Shown here: one piece after another, positions 17,103-26,480 of the stretch
How positions within the stretch are numbered: the stretch's first letter is position 1
Layout: each line of letters opens with the position of its first letter
NCBI GenBank assembly: GCA_018265615.1
Contig: JABLYX010000001.1
Location: 165,856-229,855, forward strand
DNA: 64,000 nucleotides
Direction: 5' to 3'
Origin: Lentisphaeria bacterium
GTDB lineage: Bacteria > Verrucomicrobiota > Lentisphaeria > Victivallales > Victivallaceae
The notes under the pieces: generated by a model
Database searches by the model: none
What the model was told of the DNA's origin: nothing
Seen by the model: only the letters and a program-made list of their open reading frames with translations
Program-made: the position numbers and the translations under genes

Positions 17103-17971
17103 CGGAGAAGCTTACGCACCGCGACGGGTTTGACCGGACTGCGATCATCGAAACGCTCGACGCGTTCCGGCGCATGCCGCTTGAACTTACGCTGAACTCG
17201 TTCGCGGTGATCGACGGCCACACTCAGTATGTCATTCCGCCGCACCTGCACCGTGAATACGAGGTGATGATTCCGCTGCGGGAAAGCTACATTTCGACTC
17301 TGAACGGCCGCGAGCTCGCCGTCGTTCCCGGCGCAGTGCTGCTGATCCAGCCCGGCGACCGCCATGAGGAGGCGTGCCGCGGCAGCTTCCGTTTTGCCGG
17401 AATCCGCTTCTGTTTCACGGATCTTCCGGGGCAGCCGTGGAGCCGCCCGCTGATCCGCCCGGAGCTCCCGCCGGAGGAGCGGATCCTGCCGCTCGGACCG
17501 GATTCGTTCCTGCAGCGGCTGCTTGGGATCATGTTGAGCGACGTGGAGTCATCGCCGGTCCGCCGCAGCACGGTCAACATTCTAGCTCAGGCGTTCGTCT
17601 GGGAGCTGCTGGCCGGAGTACCGCCCGGGCGGGTCTCCCGGGAGCTGCCGGAAGCACTTGAAAGCAACCGCTTCCTGCGGCGACTCGAAGCGCTCTTCGC
17701 AGAGCATCAGCATGGCCCCCTCCCCCCGGGGCAGATGGCGAAGGCGCTCGGGATGAGCCGCCGGGCGCTCGAATACAGGATCGGGGCCATGCTCGGAATC
17801 TCCCCGGCACGCGCGTTCCTGAACTACCGCATCCGCAGCGCCTGTACACTGCTGAAAAACGGCTGCTCGGTCAAGGAGGCGTCCGACCGGCTCGGCTTTC
17901 CGAACCCGTTCCACTTCTCGCGGGTTTTCCGCCGCGTCACGGGCCGGCCCCCTTCCGAATTCACGGTTTGA
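17099..17971 (+). CDS. AraC-family transcriptional regulator (second)
   Basis: From the GTG at 17099, overlapping the preceding stop as GTGA, the protein is 290 aa; an upstream in-frame start at 17030 would run through the small membrane gene and is unlikely. The N-terminal cupin region contains HLHREYEVMIPLRES and LLIQPGDRHE, typical of sugar-sensing AraC proteins. The C-terminal DNA-binding domain has MAKALGMSRRALEYRI and the V-K-E-A-S-D-R-L-G-F-P-N-P-F-H-F-S-R-V-F signature. It lies just upstream of the GH38/mannose isomerase operon, whose promoter carries direct repeats suited to an AraC activator, so it probably controls mannoside catabolism. Confidence 0.85.
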   Translation: MTEKLTHRDGFDRTAIIETLDAFRRMPLELTLNSFAVIDGHTQYVIPPHLHREYEVMIPLRESYISTLNGRELAVVPGAVLLIQPGDRHEEACRGSFRFAGIRFCFTDLPGQPWSRPLIRPELPPEERILPLGPDSFLQRLLGIMLSDVESSPVRRSTVNILAQAFVWELLAGVPPGRVSRELPEALESNRFLRRLEALFAEHQHGPLPPGQMAKALGMSRRALEYRIGAMLGISPARAFLNYRIRSACTLLKNGCSVKEASDRLGFPNPFHFSRVFRRVTGRPPSEFTV

Positions 17972-17975
17972 ACTA

Positions 17976-18005
17976 TTTGCGCAAACGGATATGAGGTTTG
18001 CGCGC
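17976..18005 (+). promoter_or_regulatory. Direct-repeat operator (TTTGCGC x2, 21-bp period) upstream of the GH38 gene
   Basis: TTTGCGC occurs at 17976-17982 and again at 17997-18003, exactly 21 bp apart, about two helical turns. The pair ends 8-10 bp before the putative -35 element at 18014. Two direct half-sites next to the -35 are the classic layout for an AraC-family activator, and the gene just upstream encodes one. Confidence 0.5.
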
Positions 18006-18013
18006 ATCCGCAT

Positions 18014-18040
18014 TTGCTTTTCCGCTTCTCCACCTATATT
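18014..18040 (+). promoter_or_regulatory. Promoter of the GH38 / mannose isomerase operon
   Basis: A -10-like TATATT (18035-18040) lies 15 bp after a weak TTGCTT (18014-18019). The short spacer and weak -35 are what one would expect of an activator-dependent promoter. Confidence 0.4.
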
Positions 18041-18070
18041 AAGAAGAAAACAAGCGGAGGAGCATGTCTG

Positions 18071-20719
18071 ATGAAGTTCTACTGTTTCAGTTCAACTCAT
18101 TGGGACCGGGAGTGGTATCTGCCGTTCGAGCGTTACCGGATCAAGCTCGTGGATCTGGCGGAGAAACTGCTCGAGAATCTGGAGACCGTTCCCGGCTGGG
18201 AGCAATTCATATTCGATGGGCAGACGGTTGTACTCGAGGACATCACGGAACTCCGACCCGATCTTCGGAGGCGGCTCATACGGCAGGTGAAGGCGGGAAA
18301 ACTGAAGGTCGGTCCGTGGTACGTCATGCCGGACGAATTTCTCGTCTCCGGCGAAGCTTTGATCCGCAATCTGTTGACCGGCCGTGAGCTTGCCCGCAGA
18401 TACGGCTGCGAGCCGTGGCCGGTCGGCTATGTCTGCGACGTCTTCGGCCACATCGCCCAACTGCCGCAACTCCTGCGCGGATTCGGCATCGGGTGCGCCG
18501 TCGCCGCACGCGGCATTCCGTGGAAGTCGCCGCAATTTCTTCGCTGGAAAGCGCCGGACGGCTCCCTTTGCGACCTCGTCAAGCTCGCGCACGGCGGTTA
18601 TGGCCATTTTTCGTTTCTCTTAGGTCTGAATGGTGCGCCTCTGGAAAAGAAGGCGTTTCTCGCGAAATTCCGCCCGTATGTGGAGCGTTATCGCGAAACC
18701 GATCCCGACGTCGTGATTTTGCCGGATGCGCAGGATCATACCATTCCGCACCGTCAGCAGCCGGAGGTTCTGCGCTGGATCCGGGAGGCGTATCCCGAAG
18801 CGGAACTCCGCCTTACAGACTTCACCAGCCTGCCGGAATTCGCACAGGAGAACATTTTGCCCGTGCTCACGGGCGAGCTGGCGGACACGGCCTCGGAGAA
18901 CGGAGCGAAGATGATGAAGCTCGTCGCGCACTCGCTCTCCTCGCGTTACGACATCAAGCTGGCCAACGACCTCGCGCAAAATCGTCTGGAACTCGAACTC
19001 GAACCGTTTCTCGCGATGCGGGCCGCTTCCGGCGATTTCGGCAAGACCGATCGCGCGCTGCTTCGCCGGGCGTGGAGAACGCTGCTGAAGAATCAGGCGC
19101 ACGACTCGATCTGCGGCTGTTCCACCGATGAGACCCACTTCATGCAAATGCCGCGTTACCGGGAAGTCATGCAGATCGTTGACGGAATCTTCGGCAGACT
19201 CGATCCGCAGCCGGGAATGGAATCCGGCGAGTACTTCCGTCTCCGCATTTTCAACCCATTGCCGTATCCGCGCGAAGGGGTGATCCGGGTTACTCTGCCG
19301 CTGCCATGTGACTACCCGGCCAGCTTTGCGGAGCCGCGTGCGCCGGAAGCATTCGCTTCGTTCCGGCTTCATGCTGCGAACGGGGAGGAGATTCCGTACA
19401 CGTTGCTGAAGGTTGAAAAAAACATGCATCGCATTCTCTACGCAGTAGCGGACGAATATCACATTGCGTTGAAAACCCGTCTCGAACCGTGTGCGTGGAC
19501 TACACTGGAGTTGACCCCGTCCGCGGTGCCGGTCCGCGATTTCGAAACGCAGCGGACCGGCCGCCGGAGCGCTGCCAATGAGTTCCTGTCGCTCGAAATC
19601 AACAGCGACGGGACTTTCAGCGTGACCGACCGGGAGAGCGGGGCGCTCATCCGGGAGTTCAACGAATATCTGCTCGACAGCGATGCGGGTGACGGCTGGT
19701 ATCATGTCCCCCCTGTCGGCGGCCGGACTTTGCTCAGCACGCCGGAGAGCGCGTCGGTCGCGCTGTTGACGGACTGCTCGTTCCTCACTGAATTCGAGAT
19801 CGTCCAGCGCTTCCGATTTTCTGCCGGGCTTAACTTCCGCGCTTCGGCGAACGCGCTTTACAATACAACGGAACAATCAGAAGAAGAAGCGGTTATCACA
19901 ATCAGAAGCATTGTGTCTCTCGAGGCCGGGAGCCGCCTCCTGAAGGTGAGAACGACACTTGACAATGTGTTGAAGGATTGCCGCCTGCGTCTCTCCGTCC
20001 CGACAGGCCTGTCCGGCAGCTACCTTGCAGGACAGGCGTTTACGTTGAATACCCGGATGCCCGGGCGTGCAACCGGAAACGCAACCATCGCGGAAACGGA
20101 GATGGAACCGCTTGAGAAAAATTTCAGCGGACTCCTCATCCGGAATGACGGAAAACGCGGCATCGCGTTCCTGAATCCGGCCGGGCTGCATGAAGCCGCC
20201 TGTTTTTCCGGCGACGAAAGCAAGCTTTGCATCACGTTGTTCCGTGCATTCCGGCGCACGATCAACCGTAACGGTGAGCCGGATGGGGAACTGCAGAAAC
20301 GCCTGGTCTTCGACTATGCGTACTCCTTCTATCCGGGGCCGCCCGTTCCTGCGGGTCTTTACCGGGAACTGTTGTTTCTCCGCTGTGATGCACCGCTTCT
20401 GTTTCAGAGATCGCAACATCCTTCTCCCCTGCCGGATAAACCGTTTCTACGACTTTTCGGGGAGCTCGTATTTTCGGCTATGAAACCGGCGGAGGATGGT
20501 TCGGGGATCATCCTCCGGCTCTTCAATCCGTCCTGCGAAAAGAAGAGCGGTGAAGCGGTACTCAGGTCTCCGGCCGAGTCGGTTTCGCTCTGTACGCCCG
20601 CGGAAGAGGAGTACCGGACGCTTTCAGGCCATACTGACCGCATCCCGGTCACTGCCGGCCCGTTCGAGATCGTCACATTGAAACTTTCATTTCATCAGGG
20701 AGAGCAAGTGCCATGTTGA
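18071..20719 (+). CDS. Alpha-mannosidase, glycoside hydrolase family 38
   Basis: The start at 18071 gives MKFYCFSSTHWDREWYLPFE, the characteristic GH38 N-terminus with zinc-binding H-x-D; an in-frame start at 18014 would lie in the promoter. The 882-aa protein has the nucleophile-region CDVFGHIAQLPQLL, the A-Q-D-H-T-I-P-H-R segment, an A-H-D-S-I-C-G-C-S-T-D-E block with further zinc ligands, and a long C-terminal beta-sandwich region. It should remove alpha-mannose residues from N-glycan-type or mannan oligosaccharides. No signal peptide is present, so it acts on imported oligosaccharides. A GCGGAGGAGC ribosome site precedes the gene, and its stop overlaps the mannose-6-phosphate isomerase start. 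Confidence 0.92.
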   Translation: MKFYCFSSTHWDREWYLPFERYRIKLVDLAEKLLENLETVPGWEQFIFDGQTVVLEDITELRPDLRRRLIRQVKAGKLKVGPWYVMPDEFLVSGEALIRNLLTGRELARRYGCEPWPVGYVCDVFGHIAQLPQLLRGFGIGCAVAARGIPWKSPQFLRWKAPDGSLCDLVKLAHGGYGHFSFLLGLNGAPLEKKAFLAKFRPYVERYRETDPDVVILPDAQDHTIPHRQQPEVLRWIREAYPEAELRLTDFTSLPEFAQENILPVLTGELADTASENGAKMMKLVAHSLSSRYDIKLANDLAQNRLELELEPFLAMRAASGDFGKTDRALLRRAWRTLLKNQAHDSICGCSTDETHFMQMPRYREVMQIVDGIFGRLDPQPGMESGEYFRLRIFNPLPYPREGVIRVTLPLPCDYPASFAEPRAPEAFASFRLHAANGEEIPYTLLKVEKNMHRILYAVADEYHIALKTRLEPCAWTTLELTPSAVPVRDFETQRTGRRSAANEFLSLEINSDGTFSVTDRESGALIREFNEYLLDSDAGDGWYHVPPVGGRTLLSTPESASVALLTDCSFLTEFEIVQRFRFSAGLNFRASANALYNTTEQSEEEAVITIRSIVSLEAGSRLLKVRTTLDNVLKDCRLRLSVPTGLSGSYLAGQAFTLNTRMPGRATGNATIAETEMEPLEKNFSGLLIRNDGKRGIAFLNPAGLHEAACFSGDESKLCITLFRAFRRTINRNGEPDGELQKRLVFDYAYSFYPGPPVPAGLYRELLFLRCDAPLLFQRSQHPSPLPDKPFLRLFGELVFSAMKPAEDGSGIILRLFNPSCEKKSGEAVLRSPAESVSLCTPAEEEYRTLSGHTDRIPVTAGPFEIVTLKLSFHQGEQVPC

Positions 20720-21768
20720 AACCGTTTAAATTCACCCGCAACCGCGTGCTCCGGCTCTACCGGGGCGGGAGCGGCATCGACCGCCTGCGCGGAGAACCCG
20801 GCGAGGATACCCGTTTCCCGGAGGATTGGATCGCCTCGTGCATCGAGGGCAACGGCCGCGCCTACCACTCCCCCGGCCACGGCGTCAGCAAAATCGAGTA
20901 TGGCGGGGAGCTCCATTCCTTCCCGGAGTTCCTTGCAGAGCATGCCGCCGGGATTCTCGGGGAAAGGCATATCGCCCGCTTCGGTGTGAATCCCGCCGTG
21001 CTGACGAAGCTGCTCGACTCGGCGGAGCGGCTGCCGCTGCAGGTGCATCCGGCCCGCGCCGATGCGGAACGGCTCTTCTGCCTCCCCTACGGCAAAACCG
21101 AAGCATGGATCGTGCTCGCGACGCGTATGGCAGGAGGAGAAGAGCCGTATCTGCTGGCCGGCTTCAACGGAACGTTCGACCGCGAGACCTTCTTTCGCGA
21201 GTCGCGCGAGGGAGTTTACCGTAAAGGGCTCGGCATGCTGCACAAGCTTGCGGTGAAGCCGGGCGACGTCATCGTCATCCGCGGCGGCCTGCCGCACGCG
21301 ATCGGCCCCGGAGTGACGATGGTCGAGGTCATGGAGCCGAGCGACCTCGTGATCGTTCCCGAAATCGACTGCTGCTGCGTGATGCTCGACGAAGCGAAGC
21401 GTTTTGCGGGGCTCGCCCCCGAAACCGCGCTTGCGCTCTTCGACACAGCCGTCCGGAGCGAAGCGGAGCTGCGCACGGCCATCATGCCGCGGCCGGAAAC
21501 CGTCGAACGGAACGGAGCCGGGATATTGCGGACCATTCTTCCGTACAGTGCATGCAGCGGCTACTTTCAGGCGCAGGAGCTCACGCTCGACGGCGAGTGG
21601 CCGCTCACGCCCTGCGGCTGCTTCCGCATCGGGATACCGGTCGAGGGCGAATTCCGGCTCGGCGGCCTCACGCTCCGCGCCGGGGAGAGCTTCATGGTTC
21701 CGTATGAAGCGGAGCCGTACCCGCTTTCCGGCCGCGGCAGGGTCATCTGGATCCTGCCGCCCCGGTAG
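20713..21768 (+). CDS. Mannose-6-phosphate isomerase (class I, ManA-like)
   Basis: This 351-aa cupin metalloenzyme is predicted to interconvert mannose-6-phosphate and fructose-6-phosphate. Zinc and active-site motifs visible are LPLQVHPARADAERLF, GKTEAW and LPHAIGPGV, in the order found in class I phosphomannose isomerases; the C-terminal cupin half follows from about residue 260. It overlaps the GH38 stop by 7 bp with an AGGGAG site just upstream. Together they complete a route from mannosides toward glycolysis, although no mannokinase is visible in the window. Confidence 0.85.
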   Translation: MLKPFKFTRNRVLRLYRGGSGIDRLRGEPGEDTRFPEDWIASCIEGNGRAYHSPGHGVSKIEYGGELHSFPEFLAEHAAGILGERHIARFGVNPAVLTKLLDSAERLPLQVHPARADAERLFCLPYGKTEAWIVLATRMAGGEEPYLLAGFNGTFDRETFFRESREGVYRKGLGMLHKLAVKPGDVIVIRGGLPHAIGPGVTMVEVMEPSDLVIVPEIDCCCVMLDEAKRFAGLAPETALALFDTAVRSEAELRTAIMPRPETVERNGAGILRTILPYSACSGYFQAQELTLDGEWPLTPCGCFRIGIPVEGEFRLGGLTLRAGESFMVPYEAEPYPLSGRGRVIWILPPR

Positions 21769-21774
21769 CGCCTT

Positions 21775-22578
21775 CTATGCCCATATCTGGCGCGGCGGTT
21801 CATCCGGGTCCGGCATTCCGAACGCATCGCGGTAAAACCGGGCGGCGCATGCCAATTGGAACGTGGTCAGATAGATGGTTGCCACGATGCCCACGCAGAC
21901 CCAGATCAGGCCGATGATGATCGGCACAATTGCCGGAATGCCCAGCGTTACCATGACTGCCAGCAGGATAACGGGGATCAGGAACACCAGATATCCCGCC
22001 GCCAGGATCAGGTTCACCACAAGCAGCCGCCACCAGCCGTAACGGAAGGCGGCCCAGCCGTTGGCGTAGAGTTCTCCACACGGTTGGGAGTCCTCACCTA
22101 TGGCTGCAGCAATTACCAGACACTGCCAGTAGATGCCGTAGGCAAACAGGAAAGCCATGTACGGCAACCACAGGAGCATCGTCAGCTGCGGCGGCAGTGC
22201 GGCATACACAAACCAGACCACCGAGGAGAGAATATAGAGCGGCAGCAGATAGAGCACCTGACGGAACCGGGCAAAACCGGTCAGGAAAGGACGACTGAAC
22301 GATGCGGGGGCCGGATGGAAAAATTCGCGCATATAACCGATGAAAACCGGAAAGAGCAGAATTGTGATCAAACTGGAGCAGAGTATCATACTGATCGACG
22401 GCTGCTGAGGCGGGCCTCCGGCCGCACGTATCTGAATCACCGTCATTACGACTACCGGAATCATCAGTGCAATGCTGATCAGCATCAGGATCACCATGAA
22501 GCTCAGGAGCGCCCGGTTCCGGCGGATCTGCCCCCAACTCTCTTTCAGCTGCGCTCCGAACGAAACTTCATTCGCCAT
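21775..22578 (-). CDS. Polytopic membrane protein of unknown function
   Basis: A 267-aa protein with a short hydrophilic N-terminus and about six hydrophobic segments (around residues 24-50, 64-85, 108-130, 133-155, 180-205, 212-245). A GGAGG site precedes the ATG. I do not recognise a family with certainty; the layout resembles DUF975 or GDPD-membrane-domain proteins that line up as six-helix bundles. It follows araA on the same strand after an 81-bp gap with a hairpin, so it may be the last gene of the ara operon or have its own promoter. It converges with the mannose isomerase gene 6 bp away. Confidence 0.6.
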   Translation of the reverse strand: MANEVSFGAQLKESWGQIRRNRALLSFMVILMLISIALMIPVVVMTVIQIRAAGGPPQQPSISMILCSSLITILLFPVFIGYMREFFHPAPASFSRPFLTGFARFRQVLYLLPLYILSSVVWFVYAALPPQLTMLLWLPYMAFLFAYGIYWQCLVIAAAIGEDSQPCGELYANGWAAFRYGWWRLLVVNLILAAGYLVFLIPVILLAVMVTLGIPAIVPIIIGLIWVCVGIVATIYLTTFQLACAARFYRDAFGMPDPDEPPRQIWA

Positions 22579-22620
22579 CCTTCACCTCCCTGCCATATGG
22601 ATCATTTTTTGTGCGACGGA

Positions 22621-22644
22621 CCTCCCTGAACCGTATTCGGGAGG
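22621..22644 (-). terminator. Stem-loop downstream of araA
   Basis: CCTCCCTGAA (22621-22630) pairs with TTCGGGAGG (22636-22644), with one bulged base. There is no U-tract after it on the minus strand, so it may be an attenuator or mRNA-stabilising hairpin rather than a full terminator. Confidence 0.3.
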
Positions 22645-22659
22645 CCGGGCGTTTTGCTT

Positions 22660-24090
22660 TCAGCGGATTTCGACAAGCTCCGCGCCGGAGATGCGCGCGT
22701 AGTCGCACATGTACTCCGCAGTCAATGCCGGTGCGTGGACGCTGTGATGCGCTCCGCCCGCTTCGATCCAGCGCCGCGCCCCCTCCGCGAGGTTCGGCAT
22801 CGGGATCCAGACGGTCCGCGCGACCGGGAGCTTCGGCAGCCCTTCATCCGGCGCGACGACTTCAACCTCGTTCACGACGAGCCGGAAACGGCCGTCGAGC
22901 TCGATCATGCTCGCGTTGAGCGCGGGGCCGGGTTTCGTGTTGAATACGAGGCGCGCCGGATCCGCCTTGCCGCCGATCCCGAGCGGATGCACCTCAAGCG
23001 CCGGTTTCGCCGCCGCGATGCTCGGACACACCTCAAGCATGTGCGAACCGAGCACACGTTCCCGTCCCTTTTCGAAGTGATAGGTGTAATCCTCCATGAA
23101 GCTTACGCCGCCGGGGAGCCCGTATGCCATGACCTTCATCGTATGCAGCAGCGCGGCTGTCTTCCAGTCCCCCTCCGCGCCGAAGCCGTAGCCGTCGGCC
23201 ATGAGCCGCTGCGCGGCGAGTCCCGGCAGCTGCTCGAGCCCGCAGAGATTTTCGAAGGTATCCGTGAAGCCGGAGTACCCCCCTTCCTCAAGGAACGCCC
23301 GGAGCCCGAGCTCCTGCTTCGCCGCGGCGCGGATCGAATGCATCGCGGCTTCGGAGCGGTCCGGAACCGCATACAGGTCGAAATACTCCCGCACCAGCGC
23401 ATCGACCTCGGCATCGCCGATTTCGCCGATGTATTTCAGAAGGTCGCCCACGCCGTACCCGTCCACCGCGTAGCCGAACGCGATCTGGGCCGAAACCTTG
23501 TTGCCCTCGGTCACGGCGACTTCGCGCATATTGTCGCCGAACCGCGCGATCTTCATGGTCTGCGAATCGCGCCATGCGGAGACCACGCGCGCCCAGACGC
23601 CGATCCGGGCCTGCACCTCCGGGTCCTCAAAGTAGCCGTTCACGACCTTGCGCGGAATCCCGAGCCGCGTGCAGATGAAGCCGAACTCGCGGTCGCCGTG
23701 CGCGGCCTGGTTCAGATTCATGAAATCCATGTCGATCGAACTCCACGGAATGTCGCGGTTCGCCTGCGTATTCAAATGCAGCATCGGCTTCTGCAGCAGC
23801 TTCAGGCCGTTGATCCACATCTTGGCCGGGCTGAACGTGTGCATCCAGCAGATCACCCCTGCGCATTTCCCGTCGGCGTTCGCCTCCATGACGGCGGCGG
23901 TGACCTCGTCCCGGCTCTTGACCGCGGGACACCAGACGACCGGCTGTGAAATCAGGCCGCTGCGGTTCAGCGCATCGACGATCCCGCGGCTGTTTTCCGC
24001 GACCTTGCGCAGCGTCTCCTCCCCATAGAGGTGTTGACTGCCGGTGATAAAGCGGATCTCATAATTTCTGCAGTCAATTCTTCTGGCCAT
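22660..24090 (-). CDS. araA: L-arabinose isomerase
   Basis: The enzyme converts L-arabinose to L-ribulose. It starts MARRIDCRNYEIRF followed by the conserved SQHLYGEETL, and contains the CWMHTFSPAKMWINGL block and the Y-H-F-E-K-G-R region of bacterial AraA. I start at 24090, where a GGAAAGA ribosome-like site fits and which overlaps the end of araD by 17 bp; an in-frame ATG at 24108 adds six residues. The 476-aa length is typical. Third gene of araB-araD-araA, giving the complete isomerase pathway to xylulose-5-phosphate. Confidence 0.95.
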   Translation of the reverse strand: MARRIDCRNYEIRFITGSQHLYGEETLRKVAENSRGIVDALNRSGLISQPVVWCPAVKSRDEVTAAVMEANADGKCAGVICWMHTFSPAKMWINGLKLLQKPMLHLNTQANRDIPWSSIDMDFMNLNQAAHGDREFGFICTRLGIPRKVVNGYFEDPEVQARIGVWARVVSAWRDSQTMKIARFGDNMREVAVTEGNKVSAQIAFGYAVDGYGVGDLLKYIGEIGDAEVDALVREYFDLYAVPDRSEAAMHSIRAAAKQELGLRAFLEEGGYSGFTDTFENLCGLEQLPGLAAQRLMADGYGFGAEGDWKTAALLHTMKVMAYGLPGGVSFMEDYTYHFEKGRERVLGSHMLEVCPSIAAAKPALEVHPLGIGGKADPARLVFNTKPGPALNASMIELDGRFRLVVNEVEVVAPDEGLPKLPVARTVWIPMPNLAEGARRWIEAGGAHHSVHAPALTAEYMCDYARISGAELVEIR

Positions 24091-24772
24091 AATATGCGCT
24101 CTTTCCATGTTTGCGGCTGTAATGCTTCTCGATCAGAGACGCCTTCAGCCGCGGCGCCTCCGGGTTCATTTGTTCGGTCAGGTACGCCATCCGGCAGAGC
24201 TCCTCGAGCACACGCGCATTGTAGACCGCCTTCTCTTCATTCACACCCCAGGTGAAAGGGCCGTGTCCCGCGACGAGCGCCATCTGCACCTCGTCCGGAT
24301 TGAGCTTGTTCGCCTTGAAGTAATCGACGATCTGATGCCCGGTCTCGGTTTCGTAATCGTTCATGATCCGGTCGTCCGCCATAAGCTCCGTGCACGGGAT
24401 GTCGCAGGCGAGATGGTCTGCGTGCGTCGTGCCGTAAATCGGAACCGGGCGCAGCGACTGCGCCCAGGCGACCGCATAGGTCGAATGCGTGTGGACGATT
24501 CCTCCGATGTGCGGAAACTCCCGGTAAAGAACGAGATGCGTGTTCACATCGCTGGACGGGCGCAGGTCGCCGTCCACCACATTTCCGTCGAGGTCCACGA
24601 TCACCATATCGTCCGCGCTCATCTTCGCGTAGTCGACGCCGGACGGCTTGATCGCGAAAACGCCGTGTTTGCGGTCGATCGCGCTGACATTGCCGAACGT
24701 GTAGATCACCAGGCCGAGGCGCGGCAGCTCGATGTTGGCCCGGTAACACTTCTCCTTGAGCTTCTTATACAT
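24074..24772 (-). CDS. araD: L-ribulose-5-phosphate 4-epimerase
   Basis: A 232-aa class II aldolase-family enzyme that epimerises L-ribulose-5-phosphate to D-xylulose-5-phosphate. Features are the GNVSAIDR phosphate-binding region, the KPSGVDYAKM loop, zinc-binding H-T-H in GIVHTHSTYAVAW, and a third histidine in AGHGPFTWG. AGGAG lies upstream of the ATG, and the gene overlaps araB by 8 bp and araA by 17 bp. Tight overlaps imply balanced translation of the pathway. Confidence 0.94.
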   Translation of the reverse strand: MYKKLKEKCYRANIELPRLGLVIYTFGNVSAIDRKHGVFAIKPSGVDYAKMSADDMVIVDLDGNVVDGDLRPSSDVNTHLVLYREFPHIGGIVHTHSTYAVAWAQSLRPVPIYGTTHADHLACDIPCTELMADDRIMNDYETETGHQIVDYFKANKLNPDEVQMALVAGHGPFTWGVNEEKAVYNARVLEELCRMAYLTEQMNPEAPRLKASLIEKHYSRKHGKSAYYGQKN

Positions 24773-26357
24773 GTTTCATCGTCTCCTCTTCCAACAGTTT
24801 GCCCAGCGCGAGATAGCGCCGGTACTCCTTCTCGTACAATACGACGTTCTCCGGAATCGGCTCATAGACCCGGTCCGCGCCCGCGCCCATCTTCGCCATT
24901 GCAGTGCCGAGATCGGGGTGAACCTTTGCCGCGACCGCCGCAAACATCGCGCCGCCCAGCGCACACGCCTGATCTGCGGCCGGCGTCTTGATCGGCAGAT
25001 TGAACACGTCCGCGCACATCTGCATGACGAACCGGGATTTGCGCGCGATGCCGCCGATTGCCGCGACCGCCTTCACAGGCACGCCTTCCTCGCGGAACCG
25101 CTCGACGATGCGGCGCGCGCCGAAAACCGTCGACTCCGCGAGCGCCCGGTAGACCATCGGCGCGGAAGAGCCGAGATTCAGGCCGAAAATCCCGCCGCGC
25201 AGGTGCGGATTCGCATCCGGGGTGCGGCGGCCGTTGAACCAGTCGAATGCGAGGATTCCGGTCGAACCGGCCGGAATCGCCGCAGCTTCCCGTTCGAGCT
25301 CCGGGATCGATACGTCGCCGGCATAGCCCAACAGCCGCTTGAACCACGCGTAGACGTCTCCGAACGCGGACTGCCCCGCCTCCAGCCCGACCATGCCGGG
25401 GATCACGGAGCCGTTCACCTGTCCGCAGATGCCGCGCACGCATGTATCCACGGCAGGCGCGACGAGGATGTCGCAGGTCGAGGTCCCGACCACTTTCACA
25501 AGCTCATACGGCTCGATCTGCGCGCCGACCGCCCCGAAGTGACAGTCGAATGCGCTGCCGGAGACGACGACCGACTCCGGCAGCCCGAGCTTCGCGGCCC
25601 ACTTCGGCGAGAGCGTGCCGACCGGAACCTCCGCCGTGAAGGTGTCGGTGTAGAGTCTGCCGCGCAGCCCCGCGAGCAGCGGGTCGACTCCGGCGAGAAA
25701 CTCCTCCGGCGGCAGCCCGCCCCAGGATTCGTGCCACATCGCCTTGTGTCCGGCCGCGCAGCGGCTGCGGACCATCGTCAGAGGATCGGTCCGGCCGCAG
25801 AGCTCGCCGGAGATCCAGTCGCAATGCTCAACCCAGCTGAACGCCGCGGCGCGCACGGCGGAGTCGGTCCGCAGCGTGTGCAGGATCTTGCTCCAGAACC
25901 ATTCGCTCGAATAGATGCCGCCTTCGTACATCGTATAATCAGTGCCGCCGTGGCTTTTCGCATATTCGTTGATCCGGGCGGCCTCGGAGATCGCGGTATG
26001 ATCCTTCCAGAGGATGAACATCGCGTTCGGGTTCCCGGCGAACTCCGGCTTCAGCGCGAGAGGCGTTCCTTCGCGGTCGACCGCACACGGGGTGGAGCCG
26101 GTCGTGTCGATGCCGATTCCCGCGATCCGGGCCGGGTTCACCCCTTTCACGACTTCACAGATCACGGCTTCGATCCCTTCCAGGTAGTCAAGCGGATGCT
26201 GCCGGAAGCGGCTGTTCGCCGCGTCGCAGTACAGCCCGTCGGCCCAGCGCCTGTAGGGGTGGACATGGGAAGCGAGGTTCTCTCCGTTCTCCGCGTCAAT
26301 CAGGACCGCCCGGACGCTGTCCGAGCCGAAGTCGATGCCAATCAATAGTTTGCTCAT
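24765..26357 (-). CDS. araB: Ribulokinase
   Basis: This 530-aa FGGY-family kinase phosphorylates L-ribulose to L-ribulose-5-phosphate. The N-terminus GIDFGSDSVRAVLIDAENG is the ATP-phosphate-binding beta hairpin; GIGIDTTGSTPCAVDREG and the C-terminal A-A-I-G-G-I-A-R-K-S adenosine motif are also present. CAGGAG precedes the ATG. It is the first gene of araBDA and follows the SSS symporter gene after 123 bp holding a strong hairpin and a small palindrome, so it might have its own regulated promoter in addition to read-through. Confidence 0.94.
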   Translation of the reverse strand: MSKLLIGIDFGSDSVRAVLIDAENGENLASHVHPYRRWADGLYCDAANSRFRQHPLDYLEGIEAVICEVVKGVNPARIAGIGIDTTGSTPCAVDREGTPLALKPEFAGNPNAMFILWKDHTAISEAARINEYAKSHGGTDYTMYEGGIYSSEWFWSKILHTLRTDSAVRAAAFSWVEHCDWISGELCGRTDPLTMVRSRCAAGHKAMWHESWGGLPPEEFLAGVDPLLAGLRGRLYTDTFTAEVPVGTLSPKWAAKLGLPESVVVSGSAFDCHFGAVGAQIEPYELVKVVGTSTCDILVAPAVDTCVRGICGQVNGSVIPGMVGLEAGQSAFGDVYAWFKRLLGYAGDVSIPELEREAAAIPAGSTGILAFDWFNGRRTPDANPHLRGGIFGLNLGSSAPMVYRALAESTVFGARRIVERFREEGVPVKAVAAIGGIARKSRFVMQMCADVFNLPIKTPAADQACALGGAMFAAVAAKVHPDLGTAMAKMGAGADRVYEPIPENVVLYEKEYRRYLALGKLLEEETMKHV

Positions 26358-26395
26358 ATTTCTCCTGTTTTATGGAATCATCCGGAAAAAATCAT

Positions 26396-26411
26396 ATACG
26401 GAATACCGTAT
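26396..26411. promoter_or_regulatory. Palindrome upstream of araB, candidate operator
   Basis: ATACGG (26396-26401) and CCGTAT (26406-26411) form a perfect inverted repeat with a 4-bp centre, 39 bp upstream of the araB start. It is a plausible site for a repressor such as the LacI-type protein encoded at 33902. Confidence 0.35.
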
Positions 26412-26434
26412 CATTCCGGCCCGGAAAATGCAAA

Positions 26435-26465
26435 CGGCGGAACCGGCAAAAATACGGTTCCGCCG
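26435..26465 (-). terminator. Strong stem-loop between the symporter and araB
   Basis: An 11-bp perfect stem, CGGCGGAACCG (26435-26445) with CGGTTCCGCCG (26455-26465), lies 16 bp after the symporter stop. On the minus strand it is followed only by GTTTGCATTTT, so it may be a partial terminator that lowers read-through into araB. Confidence 0.45.
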
Positions 26466-26480
26466 CCGATTTCCCGCGGA

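Noticed and set aside
24756..26348. 530-aa open frame on the plus strand opposite araB
   Set aside because: araB is certain from its motifs; the opposite frame is composition-driven with no recognisable features.
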